A stretch of 64,000 nt of DNA from Streptomyces sp. WZ-12 (GTDB lineage: Bacteria; Actinomycetota; Actinomycetes; Streptomycetales; Streptomycetaceae), in the NCBI RefSeq assembly GCF_028898845.1, contig NZ_CP118574.1, positions 8,109,001 to 8,173,000 on the forward strand, read 5' to 3'. Made by a program: the position numbers and the translations under genes. The notes below the pieces were generated by a model. That model had not been told where the DNA came from. It made no database searches and saw only the letters and a list, made by a program, of their open reading frames with translations. Below, piece by piece: positions 52,159 through 61,987 of the stretch (within the stretch, counting starts at the first letter, position 1; each line of letters starts with the position of its first letter).

Positions 52159-52880
52159 CGCCAGCCAGGAGCGGCGGGCACGGCCCCGTGCCGACCGTGG
52201 GGACGAACGCCGTGGCGCGCTCAACACGTCACGCGACTAACCAGGGCTCCATGCCCTCGAAGGCCCCAACGGAAGGGTCTGTGACCGAGGGTGGGGTTCA
52301 TGGCCCGTGCGTTCGTATGTTCACGGGAGTGAATGCGCGCTTGGACGGGTGCCATGCATCCGGTCGGGCGTGCAGCGTCACCGTCACCGTGATCGAACAG
52401 GTCGTCATCGCCTCCGACGGCATCACTACCGCGGCACTGGAACGGCGGGACGTACGACTGACCCGCGAGCCGGGGGAGCGCAACGTGTCCTGGCAGCTAC
52501 GCCCTGACGGTATCCCCGCAAGTGGCCCCCCCGTTGGCGCCGTTGGCCGGTGAAGCGCTCCTCGCACAGCGTTTCGGCGGCGCGGCACCTTGAGCGGAAG
52601 CGCCTTGGGAGCCCACTACTGCACGGCACTTGAAGGGGGCCCGCTGGCGTTTCGGGGCTCAAGAGACCTTCCCGGGCGGCTAGGGTCGACGACAGCTCTC
52701 AGCGGCTATCAGGACACCCAGCACTGCTGGTTCAACTGGAACAGCGATGGCCGTCGCCGTCGGGCCCGACTGGCTCTCCATGCCTCACGGAACGTCAGAT
52801 TCGTACAACATGTCGTCGGTCATCCCGCGGTTTTCCATTAGAGGCCCTTTGTGGCGCGTGTTTTTGATGAAGGGGATGCG
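52159..52880. other. Region without a firmly supported gene
   Basis: A plus-strand frame from ATG 52251 to 52553 reads VTVTVIEQVVIASDGITTAALERRD then VRLTREPGERNVSWQL and could be a small protein, but lacks a ribosome site. Another short frame (52590-52841) is also unconvincing. The final bases (GAAGGGGATGCG) are the ribosome site of the protease. Confidence 0.35.
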
Positions 52881-53975
52881 GTGTCACTGCGTAGGAGATG
52901 GTTCCTAGGGGTGGCGGGGTTCGCGTTGTGTGCAGACGCTCTCCGCGTCGGGCTGGGGGCAGTGGCTCCAGCATCCGCCGGGCAAGACGTGGGCGCGTCC
53001 ATTCTGCCAACCGTTCCTGGCGGAAACCCGCTGGCAACGGGACTGTTGGGACACCTTCCCTTGCCGGGGCCGGCGCGCAACCGTGCGGAGGAGACGTACT
53101 GGACTGCCCAGAGGATGGCCGAAGCGGTCCCGGTCGACGTAGCAGACACCCTTCGCCTGGGAACGTCACTACTGACAGCCACAAAGAACCTTATCCGCAC
53201 CGGCGAGCTCCCCCGGGCGGCCGAGCACTTCGAAGGTATGCCGATGGTCGGGACCTTCTTCTTCGACGGCAGTCCAGTAGACGGCAAGGCCACGTACTGT
53301 ACGGGCAGCGTGGTGCACAGCAACGGTCACGGCCTCGTCCTGACGGCCGGGCACTGCGCCTTCGGCCTCACCCACGCCAAGCACGCCATCTTCGTCCCCG
53401 ACTACCGCTTCGGACGCCCCGCCGCCGCTCAGCCCTACGGCATCTACCCGGTGACGCGCCTCTTCATCGACCCCCGCTACCAGGCCAACACCAAACAGGC
53501 AGCATCGGACCTGGACTTGGCGTTCGTCCAAGTCTCCGCGAACGCCAAGGACAAGACCGTCGAGACCGCCGCCGGTGCGCTGACATTCGCCCGGACACCC
53601 GGTTACGACAATCACGTCACGGTGGTGGGCTACCCCTACTCCGACACGGCCAACCGGTCTCATCAGGCGGTGCGTTGCGCTGCCGCCACCCGTCGACTGC
53701 CGGGCTTTCGACAGATGCAGATGGACTGTGAGGGCCTCTCCGGGGGCGTCTCTGGCGGCCCCTGGGTCAGCGACTACAGTCCTTCCGCGAGGACCGGAAA
53801 AGTCATCGGGAACGTCGGCGGCTACAACGGTGGCGGGAACGACGCCAACGACGACAGCGTCAGCTACTCACCCCTGTACGGCAAGGACGCCCAAGACCTC
53901 TACGACGACGCCAACGCAGGCCGCACAGTCCACCGCCCGCACACCTACAAACCGGTCGATTCCCGAACTCCATGA
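52881..53975 (+). CDS. Secreted trypsin-like serine protease
   Basis: 364 residues from GTG 52881 behind AAGGGG; a GTG at 52851 is an alternative. The N-terminus (RRRWFLGVAGFALCADALRVGLGAVAPASAGQ) has a twin-arginine-like or Sec export signal. The catalytic triad is visible: His in LTAGHCAFG, Asp in SDLDLAFV, Ser in SGGVSGGPWV. The fold follows chymotrypsin-like V8/trypsin proteases. Unusually long linker between signal and protease domain (residues ~45-115) may be a propeptide. Confidence 0.85.
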   Translation: MSLRRRWFLGVAGFALCADALRVGLGAVAPASAGQDVGASILPTVPGGNPLATGLLGHLPLPGPARNRAEETYWTAQRMAEAVPVDVADTLRLGTSLLTATKNLIRTGELPRAAEHFEGMPMVGTFFFDGSPVDGKATYCTGSVVHSNGHGLVLTAGHCAFGLTHAKHAIFVPDYRFGRPAAAQPYGIYPVTRLFIDPRYQANTKQAASDLDLAFVQVSANAKDKTVETAAGALTFARTPGYDNHVTVVGYPYSDTANRSHQAVRCAAATRRLPGFRQMQMDCEGLSGGVSGGPWVSDYSPSARTGKVIGNVGGYNGGGNDANDDSVSYSPLYGKDAQDLYDDANAGRTVHRPHTYKPVDSRTP

Positions 53976-54108
53976 GGATCCGAGGCGCATTCGCGCACGC
54001 GATGCGACAGCGACGCGAGCGTCCCGCACCGCCGCTGCCGGCCCCCACCAGAAGCTGCCACATATGCAGTGGGATGATCACAGAGGCGAACGTAACGGAC
54101 GGAGCGAC

Positions 54109-54420
54109 ATGACCTTTCAACCGGGCCTCTGGATCCCACCCAACCCCAACGCCCGTCATCCATCGCCCTATATCGCCGGCTCCATCGCTGGACTTGCGGC
54201 CTTTCATTCCGCTTTCTTGTGGTGTGTCATCCTGACCTGGCCGCTCGCGGTCCTGCTCACCGCGACGAGCGCGATCGCGGCGGCCGTTGGTCTCTACGAG
54301 GCTCGACGCACAGGTGCAGGCTGGGCGGCAGCATGGTGGGGCCTGGGCTTGTCCTGCGCCGCAGTGGCGTTCAGCTGCCTCAACGTCTGGAATCTGACGC
54401 GCGAAATGGGCACAGCCTGA
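54109..54420 (+). CDS. Small membrane protein
   Basis: 103 residues from ATG 54109 behind GGAG. Two to three hydrophobic helices (ILTWPLAVLLTATSAIAAAVGLY, WWGLGLSCAAVAFSCLNVW). No recognised family. It is 130 bp downstream of the protease and could share its transcript. Confidence 0.6.
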   Translation: MTFQPGLWIPPNPNARHPSPYIAGSIAGLAAFHSAFLWCVILTWPLAVLLTATSAIAAAVGLYEARRTGAGWAAAWWGLGLSCAAVAFSCLNVWNLTREMGTA

Positions 54421-54711
54421 CGCGCTGTCCGCCGCACCCGCCAGCAACCCACGCATCCTCCCCACTGGGTTCGCTCATCTCGGCTGGGCGGCCGCCAAAC
54501 CTCCGCCTGTGAAGTGCGTTGCCACGCGCCTCGATGTGCTCGGGTGCCGACCGACGGCATCGATCGAACAAATGGTAATGACTGGACAAAAGTCGGGTAT
54601 GCCACGACGATGTTTTTCCAGGTCCGCGGGCGGCACGGGGGCGAGCCGCTCATGTACTCCACTCCGAACGTCCGCGCTGTCCCCGCACGTACAACGGAGG
54701 AACACCTCGCC

Positions 54712-55299
54712 ATGAGCTTCGGCGACCAGAACAACCCCTACGGGCAGCCGCCGGCCACGCCCTACCCGCAGCAAGTGCCCCAGCCCGGCCAGCCGTACGC
54801 CCCCTACCCGCAGCAGGCCGGGTACGCCGGTGGTCCCGTGGTGCCGACGGTGATGCCGGGGCTCACCAAGGCCGCGCGGATCATGATGTACGCGATCGCC
54901 TCGATCCACATTCTCATCACCCTGGCCTTCGGCGCCGCGGTCACCCAGATCGACAAGGCGGTTGGCGAGGCTGGGGCCGGTGGCACGATCACGACCGCCA
55001 ACGGCCAAGACGTGGACGTATCTACCGTCGCCAACGTCGGCAAGGGCGTCATCGGCTTCTTCATCCTGCTCGCCCTGCTCTTCGCGGTCATCGGCTTCGT
55101 GCTCGCCGCGCGCTACGGCAAGGGCGGCAACGGAGTCCGCGTCGGCTCGATCGTCTACGCGTCCTTCGGCACCGTCAGTGGCCTGTTCAACATCGCCAAC
55201 TGGGGCCTCGGCCTGGTGGTGTTGGTGCTGTCGATCCTGGTGATCGTCTTCTGCGCCAAGCGCGCCTCGGCCGAGTGGTTCCAGCGCCCTCGCTGCTGA
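54712..55299 (+). CDS. Pro/Tyr/Gln-rich N-terminus, membrane protein
   Basis: 195 residues from ATG 54712 behind CGGAGG. A Tyr/Pro/Gln-rich tail (residues 1-45, PYGQPPATPYPQQVPQPGQPY) precedes four membrane helices (ARIMMYAIASIHILITLAFGAA, GVIGFFILLALLFAVIGFVLAARYG, VYASFGTVSGLFNIANWGLGLVVLVL). This layout is common in actinomycete cell-envelope proteins of unknown function. Confidence 0.7.
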   Translation: MSFGDQNNPYGQPPATPYPQQVPQPGQPYAPYPQQAGYAGGPVVPTVMPGLTKAARIMMYAIASIHILITLAFGAAVTQIDKAVGEAGAGGTITTANGQDVDVSTVANVGKGVIGFFILLALLFAVIGFVLAARYGKGGNGVRVGSIVYASFGTVSGLFNIANWGLGLVVLVLSILVIVFCAKRASAEWFQRPRC

Positions 55300-55342
55300 C
55301 CGCGCTCCCATTCCCGGCCCCAAGGCCGCGCCGCAGGCTACC

Positions 55343-55388
55343 CGAAGCCCCCCGCCCAGGCACGTTGCTGCCTGGGCGGGGGGCTTCG
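55343..55388 (+). terminator. Strong 20-bp hairpin terminator
   Basis: A perfect 20-bp stem (55343-55362 with 55369-55388) around CGTTGC, about 45 bp after the membrane-protein stop. Confidence 0.85.
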
Positions 55389-55544
55389 GCGCGTCGGCCC
55401 CTGCCGACCCCAGTCCTACGAGCGCTCGCCACAGCATGTGACGAACGCCCACGGGGTCAACCGGCGAAGCTCCCTGCCGCAATGCGCAATGCCGCAATGC
55501 CGCAATGCCGCAAGGACGTCCCTGACCGGGAACCGCCCCAACGG

Positions 55545-56030
55545 TCAGGCCCGCTGCCACCGTTCGAGCATGCTCGCCAGTTCCTCCGCGGCGAATTCAG
55601 AGAAGTCGCGGAGCTTGGCCAGGCGTGCGCCGGCCTCGCTGTCCTCGCCGCCGACCATCTCCACGCATTCCGCGGTGGTGTCAGCGAGAGAGCGCAGCCA
55701 GCGGTTCCGGAAGCCGAACATCTCGGCCCACAGGTCTTGCCCGAGTTCATAGCGGTCACGGCGGGTTCCCGGGACGGAACTGCGGTATACGAGTTCCACC
55801 TGCATGAGGTACTGCACCGCCTTGGACACCGTGGCGGGACTCACCTGGAGTTGCTTCCCGATCTCCGCGGCGGTCAACGCGCCCTGCGGCGAGGTCAGTA
55901 GAGCCGCATAGACCCTGGCCGACATCCGTGACATGCCGATCGCGGCGAACTGCGCCGCCAGGCGCTCGACCACCCGGTCACCCCCGGACGCAGAAGGTTC
56001 GCCGCCGGGTTCGGTGGGCTGTTCGGGCAT
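55545..56030 (-). CDS. GbsR/MarR-type transcriptional regulator
   Basis: 161 residues. The winged helix is visible as MSARVYAALLTSPQGALTAAEIGKQLQVSPATVSKAVQYLMQVELVYRSSVPGTRRDRYELG, and the C-terminus is helical (TTAECVEMVGGEDSEAGARLAKLRDFSEFAAEELASMLERWQ). Divergent from a methyltransferase across a long dyad (56083-56134), so it probably represses both genes. Confidence 0.85.
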   Translation of the reverse strand: MPEQPTEPGGEPSASGGDRVVERLAAQFAAIGMSRMSARVYAALLTSPQGALTAAEIGKQLQVSPATVSKAVQYLMQVELVYRSSVPGTRRDRYELGQDLWAEMFGFRNRWLRSLADTTAECVEMVGGEDSEAGARLAKLRDFSEFAAEELASMLERWQRA

Positions 56031-56082
56031 CTCCTCGCCTCTCCGGAAGGGCTGTTGCCGTCCGATTCCGACGTTGACAGCG

Positions 56083-56134
56083 TACGCAAGTCATCGTACG
56101 TTTCCAATATTCGAAACGTTCGCATACTTGCGTG
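56083..56134. promoter_or_regulatory. Long nested dyad between regulator and methyltransferase
   Basis: Outer arms ACGCAAGT (56084-56091) and ACTTGCGT (56126-56133), inner arms ACGTTTC (56098-56104) and GAAACGT (56113-56119), with a centre of CAATATTC type. The symmetric, AT-rich site sits in the shared promoter and fits two bound dimers. Confidence 0.65.
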
Positions 56135-56204
56135 CTGTAGTGCGAGGGCGCGCCCAGGCGCAGGCCATGCCGTGAACACGATCCTGATCGAACGGAGCCG
56201 AGTG

Positions 56205-57020
56205 ATGACCGAGCGGGTCGCTCTTACCGGAGTCACCGAGACGATGCTTGCCACCCTGTACGGCAAGGCGCTGCAGAGCCGGGATCCCTCCCCCCTGCTG
56301 CCCGACGCGCAGGCCGAGCGTGCGGTCGAGCGGATCGACTACGACTTCGCCAAGCTGAAGATCGACAGGAGGACCGCGCTGGCGACCGCGGTCCGCGCCC
56401 TGTACCTGGACCGCTGGGCCGAACAGGCTCTGGATGAAGAGCCGAACGCCGTTGTCCTGCACCTGGGTTGTGGGCTGGACAGCCGCTACCACCGGATCGC
56501 ACCCGGGCCCGAGGTGAGTTGGTACGACGTGGACTACCCCGAGGTGATCGAGATCCGTCGACGCGTCTTCTCCGAGAAACCCGGCTACCGCCAGGTCGCC
56601 GCTTCGGTCATCGACCCCGCCTGGCTGGCCGCCGTCCCCGCCGACCGCCCCGGGGTGATCGTCGCCGAGGGCCTCCTGCAATACCTGACCAGGGATCAGA
56701 TCTCCGTACTCCTCACGCGCCTGGCCGCGCATTTCCCGTCGGGCGTGATGATGTTCGACGCGTGGAACTCGCTCGCCATGCGCAGCGGCTCCCGTCAGAG
56801 AGCGATCAAGGCAGCAGGCGCCCAACTCGGCGGATTCGGCATCAACGACCCGCACGTCATCGAGAGTCTGGCGCCCGGCCTGCACTTCGACACCGAGCAG
56901 ACCTTCCTGAACGTGCCCGAGCTGGCGCGGCTTTCCAAGCCCAGCCAGATGATGTTCAGGGCGATGCACCGCATCCCGGCTCTGCGCTCCATGGGCCGGC
57001 TGCTCCGCTACCGGTTCTGA
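56205..57020 (+). CDS. Class I SAM-dependent methyltransferase, LCM-like
   Basis: 271 residues from ATG 56205 (a GTG at 56202 is adjacent). The SAM site is LHLGCGLDSRYHRIAPGPEVSWYDVDYPEVIEIRRRVF, and VAEGLLQYL follows, both typical of the leucine-carboxyl-methyltransferase (PpmJ) superfamily. Distinct from the methyltransferase at 42913, with which it shares the family. Target unknown; by divergent arrangement it is probably induced when the GbsR/MarR repressor leaves the dyad. Confidence 0.85.
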   Translation: MTERVALTGVTETMLATLYGKALQSRDPSPLLPDAQAERAVERIDYDFAKLKIDRRTALATAVRALYLDRWAEQALDEEPNAVVLHLGCGLDSRYHRIAPGPEVSWYDVDYPEVIEIRRRVFSEKPGYRQVAASVIDPAWLAAVPADRPGVIVAEGLLQYLTRDQISVLLTRLAAHFPSGVMMFDAWNSLAMRSGSRQRAIKAAGAQLGGFGINDPHVIESLAPGLHFDTEQTFLNVPELARLSKPSQMMFRAMHRIPALRSMGRLLRYRF

Positions 57021-57283
57021 CCAGGCCGGGCGGGCAGGCTTTTTGCGCTGTCGCAGTAAGGGACGGGGCGCGGATGGGTCCCCTTGCCTTTAAGCAGAGC
57101 GAGCCAGGTAGGACGATGCTCCTTCCCGTCCGATCTCCGGAAACGGGCCCAACGGCGATGGAGCGACGGTGTGCCCGGCCTGAAAGCGGCCTGGGAGTCG
57201 TCCCGTTGGCCGCGCATTGCTCAACTGCCCACCCAGAGAAGGGGGTTCAGGTGTCGGTGGTCGGGAGCCACCGAGTTCTCCGG

Positions 57284-58252
57284 CTAGTCGGCGGAGCTCT
57301 CGTTGAGGAGTGGGGCGAGGCCGTCGAGGAGGCGTTGGAGGCCGAACTCGAAGAGGGCGTCGAGGTCGAGGTCGTAACCGGCCGTGGCGAGGCTGGAGAG
57401 CGTGGGGAACCGACCGGTGCCGAGAATCGCCAGGAGCGCGGGCTCCTGGGTGTCCATCCACTCCTCGCTGTCGAGTCCGCTGTGCGCCTCGGCTTCTCGC
57501 TCCGCCTCCAGGTTGACGGCGATGCCACGAGCGTAATTGAGCAGCGTGAGGTGCGCGGTGAAGGCGGACTGCAGGTCAAGTCCGTGCGCGTGCAGAGTGG
57601 CAAGCATCCACTCGCTGTACGGCAGCGCCGAGTTGATCATCTGAGGGCGGGTCACCGACAGGGCCGGCGCGAGCCACGGGTGACGGCGGAACAGGCCCCA
57701 GAGCTGCCGGGCCGCCAGTTCGATCGCGGCCCGCCAGCCCGACGGCGGGTCACCGGGCAGCGGGTCCTCCGCCATGACGCTGTCCATCATCCGGATCAGC
57801 AGGTCGTCCTTGTCGGCCACGTGCCGGTACAGCGACATGGTCGCCACCCCGAGCTCGGCGGCCACCCGGCGCATCGAGACCGCGGCCAGCCCCTCCGCGT
57901 CGGCGACCGTGACGGCCGCACCGACGATCCGTCCGAGCGTGAGCGCCGCCTGGGGCGAGGGTGCGTCGGGCGGCCCGCCGGGGCGTTTGGCGGCAGCGGG
58001 TCGGGAGGTCCGCGCCGGGCGGTCCGGGGCCGTCACGACCGTTCCGACACCAGAGACGGCGCGGACCAAGCCCTCGCGGCGTAGCTCGGTGAGCACCTTG
58101 GTCGCGGTCGCCATGGCGACGCCCCACTGCTTGGTGATCTCTCGGGTCGAGGGCACGCGATCGCCCGGCGCCAGTTCGCCCGTCTCGATCCGCCGCCTCA
58201 GTTCGGCGACGATCTGACTGTAGCGCGGCACTGCCTGTCCGCCCATCGACAC
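57284..58252 (-). CDS. GntR/TetR hybrid transcriptional regulator
   Basis: 322 residues with two DNA-binding domains. Residues 10-75 (RYSQIVAELRRRIETGELAPGDRVPSTREITKQWGVAMATATKVLTELRREGLVRAV) form a GntR winged helix. Residues ~110-165 (TLGRIVGAAVTVADAEGLAAVSMRRVAAELGVATMSLYRHVADKDDLLIRMMD) form a TetR helix-turn-helix, followed by a TetR C-terminal effector domain. The combination is known in actinobacteria. Divergent from a FAD monooxygenase, its likely target. Confidence 0.9.
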   Translation of the reverse strand: MSMGGQAVPRYSQIVAELRRRIETGELAPGDRVPSTREITKQWGVAMATATKVLTELRREGLVRAVSGVGTVVTAPDRPARTSRPAAAKRPGGPPDAPSPQAALTLGRIVGAAVTVADAEGLAAVSMRRVAAELGVATMSLYRHVADKDDLLIRMMDSVMAEDPLPGDPPSGWRAAIELAARQLWGLFRRHPWLAPALSVTRPQMINSALPYSEWMLATLHAHGLDLQSAFTAHLTLLNYARGIAVNLEAEREAEAHSGLDSEEWMDTQEPALLAILGTGRFPTLSSLATAGYDLDLDALFEFGLQRLLDGLAPLLNESSAD

Positions 58253-58425
58253 CCCTCCGCACTAGAGCACCTCGACGGACGCCATCCTAGCCGCCGACGT
58301 TGGGTGATCTCCCTGCGCAAGCACCTCTCCCGACTCCCTGTACTAGTGCAGCACCATCCAACATCCCACATACACGGGCATTTTCAAGCTTGCGCGAGCC
58401 GTTGCGTACGCCGTACTTTCACCGC

Positions 58426-59706
58426 ATGCCGAACAACGAGATACTCATCTGCGGTGCTGGCATCGCAGGGCCCGCGCTGGCGTACTGGCTACGCAAGGGG
58501 GGCTTCACGGTCACGGTCGTGGAGCGCGCGCCAGCGCCCCGGCCGGGCGGGCAGACCGTGGATCTGCGCGGCGCCGGCCGCACCGTGATCGAACGGATGG
58601 GTCTGATGGACCGGGCCAGGGCGGAGAGCGTGGACCAGCGCGGCCTCGCCCTCGTCAACACCGCAGGCCGGATCACCGCCCGACTGCCCGCCGACAGCTT
58701 CGGCGGCGAGGGGATCGTCTCCGAGATCGAGATCCTCCGCGGCGACCTCGCCCGTCTGCTGTACGAGGCCACCCTGCCGGACACGGAGTACCTCTTCGAC
58801 GACACCATCACCGAGATCGATCAAAACGCGGACGCGGTCACCGTCACCTTCGAGAAAGCCGCGTCGCGCCGGTTCACACTCGTCGTCGGCGCGGACGGAC
58901 CGCACTCCGTGGTACGCGCGCTGGCCTTCGGCCCGGAGCGGGACTTCGTCCACCCGATCGACCTCTACACGGCCTGGTTCACCGCTACCGACGACCTTGA
59001 ACTCGACGGCTGGTACCTGATGCACAACGCGCCCGGCGGACTGGTCGCCTCCGCACGGCCCGGCCGCCTGCCCGGCGAGATCAAGGCCGGCCTCAGCTTC
59101 CGCTCGACACCCCTCGCCTACGACCGTCGCGACGTCGCCGCCCAACAGGAGCTCGTGGGAAGGCGCTTCGCCCACGCCGGCTGGGAGACCGCACGCCTGC
59201 TGCGGGCGATGCGCACCGCCTCGGACTTCTTCTTCGACTCCATGGGCCAGGTCCGCCTCGACAGTTGGTCGCGCGGCCGCGTGGCACTGCTCGGCGACGC
59301 CGGATACTGCGCGACCTCGCTGACCGGCCTCGGGACCAGCCTTGCCCTGGTCGGCGCCTACGTCCTGGCCGGTGAACTCGCCGCCGCCGAGGGCGACCAC
59401 CGTGTCGCCTTCCGCCGCTACGACACGGTGCTGCGCCCGTACGTGAGCCAGGCACAGCAGCTTCCGCCCGGCGGAGCCGCCGGGTACGCACCGTCGGGCC
59501 GGATCGGCATCCGGCTGCGTGACCTCTCGATGCGGTCGATGACCCACTGGCCGATGCGGAACCTGCTCGCCGCCCAGTTCGCCAAGGCCGGGGGCATCGC
59601 ACTGCCGGAGTACAGCGTGCCCGTTGTGCCGGACGGGCAGGTCAGTGCCCTCGCCGAGGCGGGTGGCGACGGCGTCGAGGGTTTCGGGACAGGCCGCGGT
59701 TGGTGA
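58426..59706 (+). CDS. FAD-dependent aromatic/tetracycline-type monooxygenase
   Basis: 426 residues from ATG 58426. ILICGAGIAGPALAYWLRKGGF is the FAD Rossmann motif, DLRGAGRTVIERMG a group-A monooxygenase signature, LVVGADGPHSVVR the DG motif, and GDAGYCATSLTGLGTSLALVGAYVLAGEL the GD motif. Relatives include TetX, PgaE and antibiotic hydroxylases. No reductase is needed. Likely a detoxifying or tailoring hydroxylase under the double-HTH regulator. Confidence 0.9.
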   Translation: MPNNEILICGAGIAGPALAYWLRKGGFTVTVVERAPAPRPGGQTVDLRGAGRTVIERMGLMDRARAESVDQRGLALVNTAGRITARLPADSFGGEGIVSEIEILRGDLARLLYEATLPDTEYLFDDTITEIDQNADAVTVTFEKAASRRFTLVVGADGPHSVVRALAFGPERDFVHPIDLYTAWFTATDDLELDGWYLMHNAPGGLVASARPGRLPGEIKAGLSFRSTPLAYDRRDVAAQQELVGRRFAHAGWETARLLRAMRTASDFFFDSMGQVRLDSWSRGRVALLGDAGYCATSLTGLGTSLALVGAYVLAGELAAAEGDHRVAFRRYDTVLRPYVSQAQQLPPGGAAGYAPSGRIGIRLRDLSMRSMTHWPMRNLLAAQFAKAGGIALPEYSVPVVPDGQVSALAEAGGDGVEGFGTGRGW

Positions 59707-60063
59707 CGGTGTGCCAGCGGGGGAGCGGAGCCGGGCGCGTAAAGCGTAGCCGCCTCGTCGTCGGAGCCAAGGAGGCCGCCGACGATCACGCCGCACTGTG
59801 CTCGTGTGACGGGGGTCGGCTCGATCCGCAGCCGGTCAGTGACGCACTCACCCACATCAGCGCCCTCGTTGGGGCCGACAGCACCGACCTGTGAGCTGAC
59901 GCCACCTCGTAGCAGGCGTTGCGATCGGCGCCTGCCGTCGACCAGGGCGAGGAGGCTGGTGAACTCCTTGACTGCGTCGAGCGAGGGTCTGAAGTAGAGG
60001 AAGACTCCGGCTTCTTGTGTCTCGACTTGGCCATGAGCAAGCAGCAAGCTGGCACCGGCTCTC
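59707..60063. other. Region with possible minus-strand gene relic
   Basis: A minus-strand frame (about 60047 to 59680) reads LDAVKEFTSLLALVDGRRRSQRLL then VTRAQCGVIVGGLLGSDDEAATLYA with moderately high third-position GC, but it runs antisense into the monooxygenase gene and matches no family I know. Possibly the 5' part of a decayed gene. Confidence 0.3.
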
Positions 60064-61158
60064 CTAGGACCGCGTCGCTCTCGCGCAGTCGTGCTCCGAG
60101 GGCTCGCCCCGCCCGACCGGCGCGCTGCGGTCGTAGGGGTCGACTTCCGTGCCGGCCTCGTCCGCCCGGCGGTCCGTGCCGAAGGGCGGGACGAAGTAGC
60201 CCGTGGGGGCGCCGCAGCCGCCGTTGGTCATGTCGTACTTGTTCGAGAGGATCGAGAACGTGCCCGCCTCGGTGCTCACCTTGTCGGGGTCGTCCCAGCT
60301 CAGGACCAGCTCTCGCCGGACGATCGTGCGCACGATCTCGTCGTCACCGCCCGCGTTCGCGCGGGTGACCGGGTAGACGAAGGTGACGTCCGCGGTCACC
60401 TGGAGCGCGCCGTGCTCGCCCTCTCGGTAGGTGAGTCGTCCCCGGGTCTTCACGACGTCGCCAACCAGACGGGTGCGGGACGGCTGGAAGCGGCTGAAGA
60501 GGAAGAGGGGGTCGTTCTTCTCGCTCGGGGTTCGGAAAGCGGTTGTCAAAAAGTCTTGGACGTCCCTCTGGTGAGGGTTGATCAGTGCGATTGCCTTCTC
60601 GGGGTGTTCGCCCCGCAGCACCCCGTGGTCCAGGCTGGAGGCGACGAGGAAGTCGCGGCTGCGGGCGAGGGCCCGCTCGACCTCGGCCGTGCTCATCCAA
60701 CCCACCGCCCTGGCCTTCGGCACGGTAATTCCCGCCGCTCCGCTCGCCCAGCTCGCAGCTGGCGAGCCGCGGAACGGCTCCTCCATGGTGGGGCGTTGGC
60801 CCGCCTCCGCCGGGGGCGCCTGGGTCGGACGGGCGGTCTCGGCCGCCAGCCGAGAGGAGGCAGCGCCGGCGAACAGGTCCACTATTCGCCCGGGCGCGAG
60901 CGCCGCCACCAGCAGCACCAGCGAGGCCAGCAGTCCGACCACGTACCACCCCGTGCGCCGCTTGGGCCGCGCGGGCGTGTAACTGCGCCAGCCCTCCGGG
61001 CCGCGGCCGGGCTCCGCGCGCAGCCGCTTTGCCACGTCGCGGGCCCGCGCCGACGGCTCCTTGGGCGCGTCGGAGGCACCCGCCACGGACTCGCGCAGGA
61101 ACTGCTCCCACTCCTCGTCAGATCTGGACGAGCCGTCCGGCTCCATCCCCGCGTCCAT
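60064..61158 (-). CDS. Hypothetical membrane-anchored protein
   Basis: 364 residues from ATG 61158 behind AGGGAG. An acidic N-terminal cytoplasmic part (SSRSDEEWEQFLRESVAG and AKRLRAEP) precedes one membrane helix (GWYVVGLLASLVLLVAALAPG), then a long extracytoplasmic domain with WMSTAEVERALARSRDFLVASSLDHGVLRGE, HQRDVQDFLTTAFR and RGRLTYREGEHGALQVTADVTFVYPV. The layout matches a conserved streptomycete protein of unknown function, sometimes linked to cell-envelope stress. Confidence 0.65.
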   Translation of the reverse strand: MDAGMEPDGSSRSDEEWEQFLRESVAGASDAPKEPSARARDVAKRLRAEPGRGPEGWRSYTPARPKRRTGWYVVGLLASLVLLVAALAPGRIVDLFAGAASSRLAAETARPTQAPPAEAGQRPTMEEPFRGSPAASWASGAAGITVPKARAVGWMSTAEVERALARSRDFLVASSLDHGVLRGEHPEKAIALINPHQRDVQDFLTTAFRTPSEKNDPLFLFSRFQPSRTRLVGDVVKTRGRLTYREGEHGALQVTADVTFVYPVTRANAGGDDEIVRTIVRRELVLSWDDPDKVSTEAGTFSILSNKYDMTNGGCGAPTGYFVPPFGTDRRADEAGTEVDPYDRSAPVGRGEPSEHDCARATRS

Positions 61159-61987
61159 CCCCATACTCCCTGACAATTAGTAGACCGCGTCCCACTCCCC
61201 TGGGACGCGTCCGAATGATGACACAGAGCACTGACAGCGAGGCCGGCACACCTCCGCCGTCGCCGCCGACAACCCCAACACTGCCCTTTCACACCCCCAA
61301 GGCAGCCGCGAATGAGCGCTCGCCGAAGCGCTCCTCAGCGAAACCGAGCGGTGTCCATCCACTCTCCCCCACGCAGGTGGTGGTGCTCCGGGACAGGACC
61401 TCTGGGGCCGGCATGGGATCTCCCGATCGGATGGACGCGGCCCTGCATGCGTTTTCCGGCTCGCACATCCCATCCAATCCCATCCATGGAGAAGGATCAG
61501 GAACGGCGGCATCAGTCGCCGCTTTCCCGACTGCCGTGGATGCTGTCCGACTGGTCACGGCAGTCGACGGTTCGCCGACGCCCCGGCAGGCGGGGGACCG
61601 ATGACATACGTCTGACGGTCCGAAGGTTCCGGCGCGGGGTGATGTGATGCTCCCGCCGTACCTTCGACGAGTCCGGCCCACAGCCGGGATGCTGCCGGGC
61701 GCCCCACCACAAGTGGAAAAGCATGTGGTAGGTAGTCAGAACTCTGTGTTGATGGGGCAGTTCACGGATCGCTGTGCTGGTGAGAGGTCTGAACGGACTC
61801 CTGGCGGGCAAGTATCCGTTCCCGCGCGTCCGGCGGGTGGTTGTGTGCGGAAGAGCACCGTCGGGATCGTTGGGGCCCGGTGCGGGCAGCAGGCAGCCGG
61901 TGGGCAGTTTTGGGGCCGGCATCGGTGAGTTTCTCGTCGGGGTGTTGCAGACCACCAGGGAGAGCGACGGCACCCCTCCCCCTCGCC
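61159..61987. other. Long intergenic region without a supported gene
   Basis: Frames on both strands are Arg/Pro/Ser-rich. A minus-strand frame around 61700-61800 reads ELPHQHRVLTTYHMLFHLWWG and may be a relic, but has no start signal or recognised family. The composition is less GC-rich than usual in places, consistent with decayed DNA. Confidence 0.35.

Noticed and set aside
57022..57048. Terminator after the LCM-like methyltransferase
   Set aside because: A short GCC/GGC stem followed by TTTTT exists, but the stem is only about 3-4 bp and was judged too weak to list.
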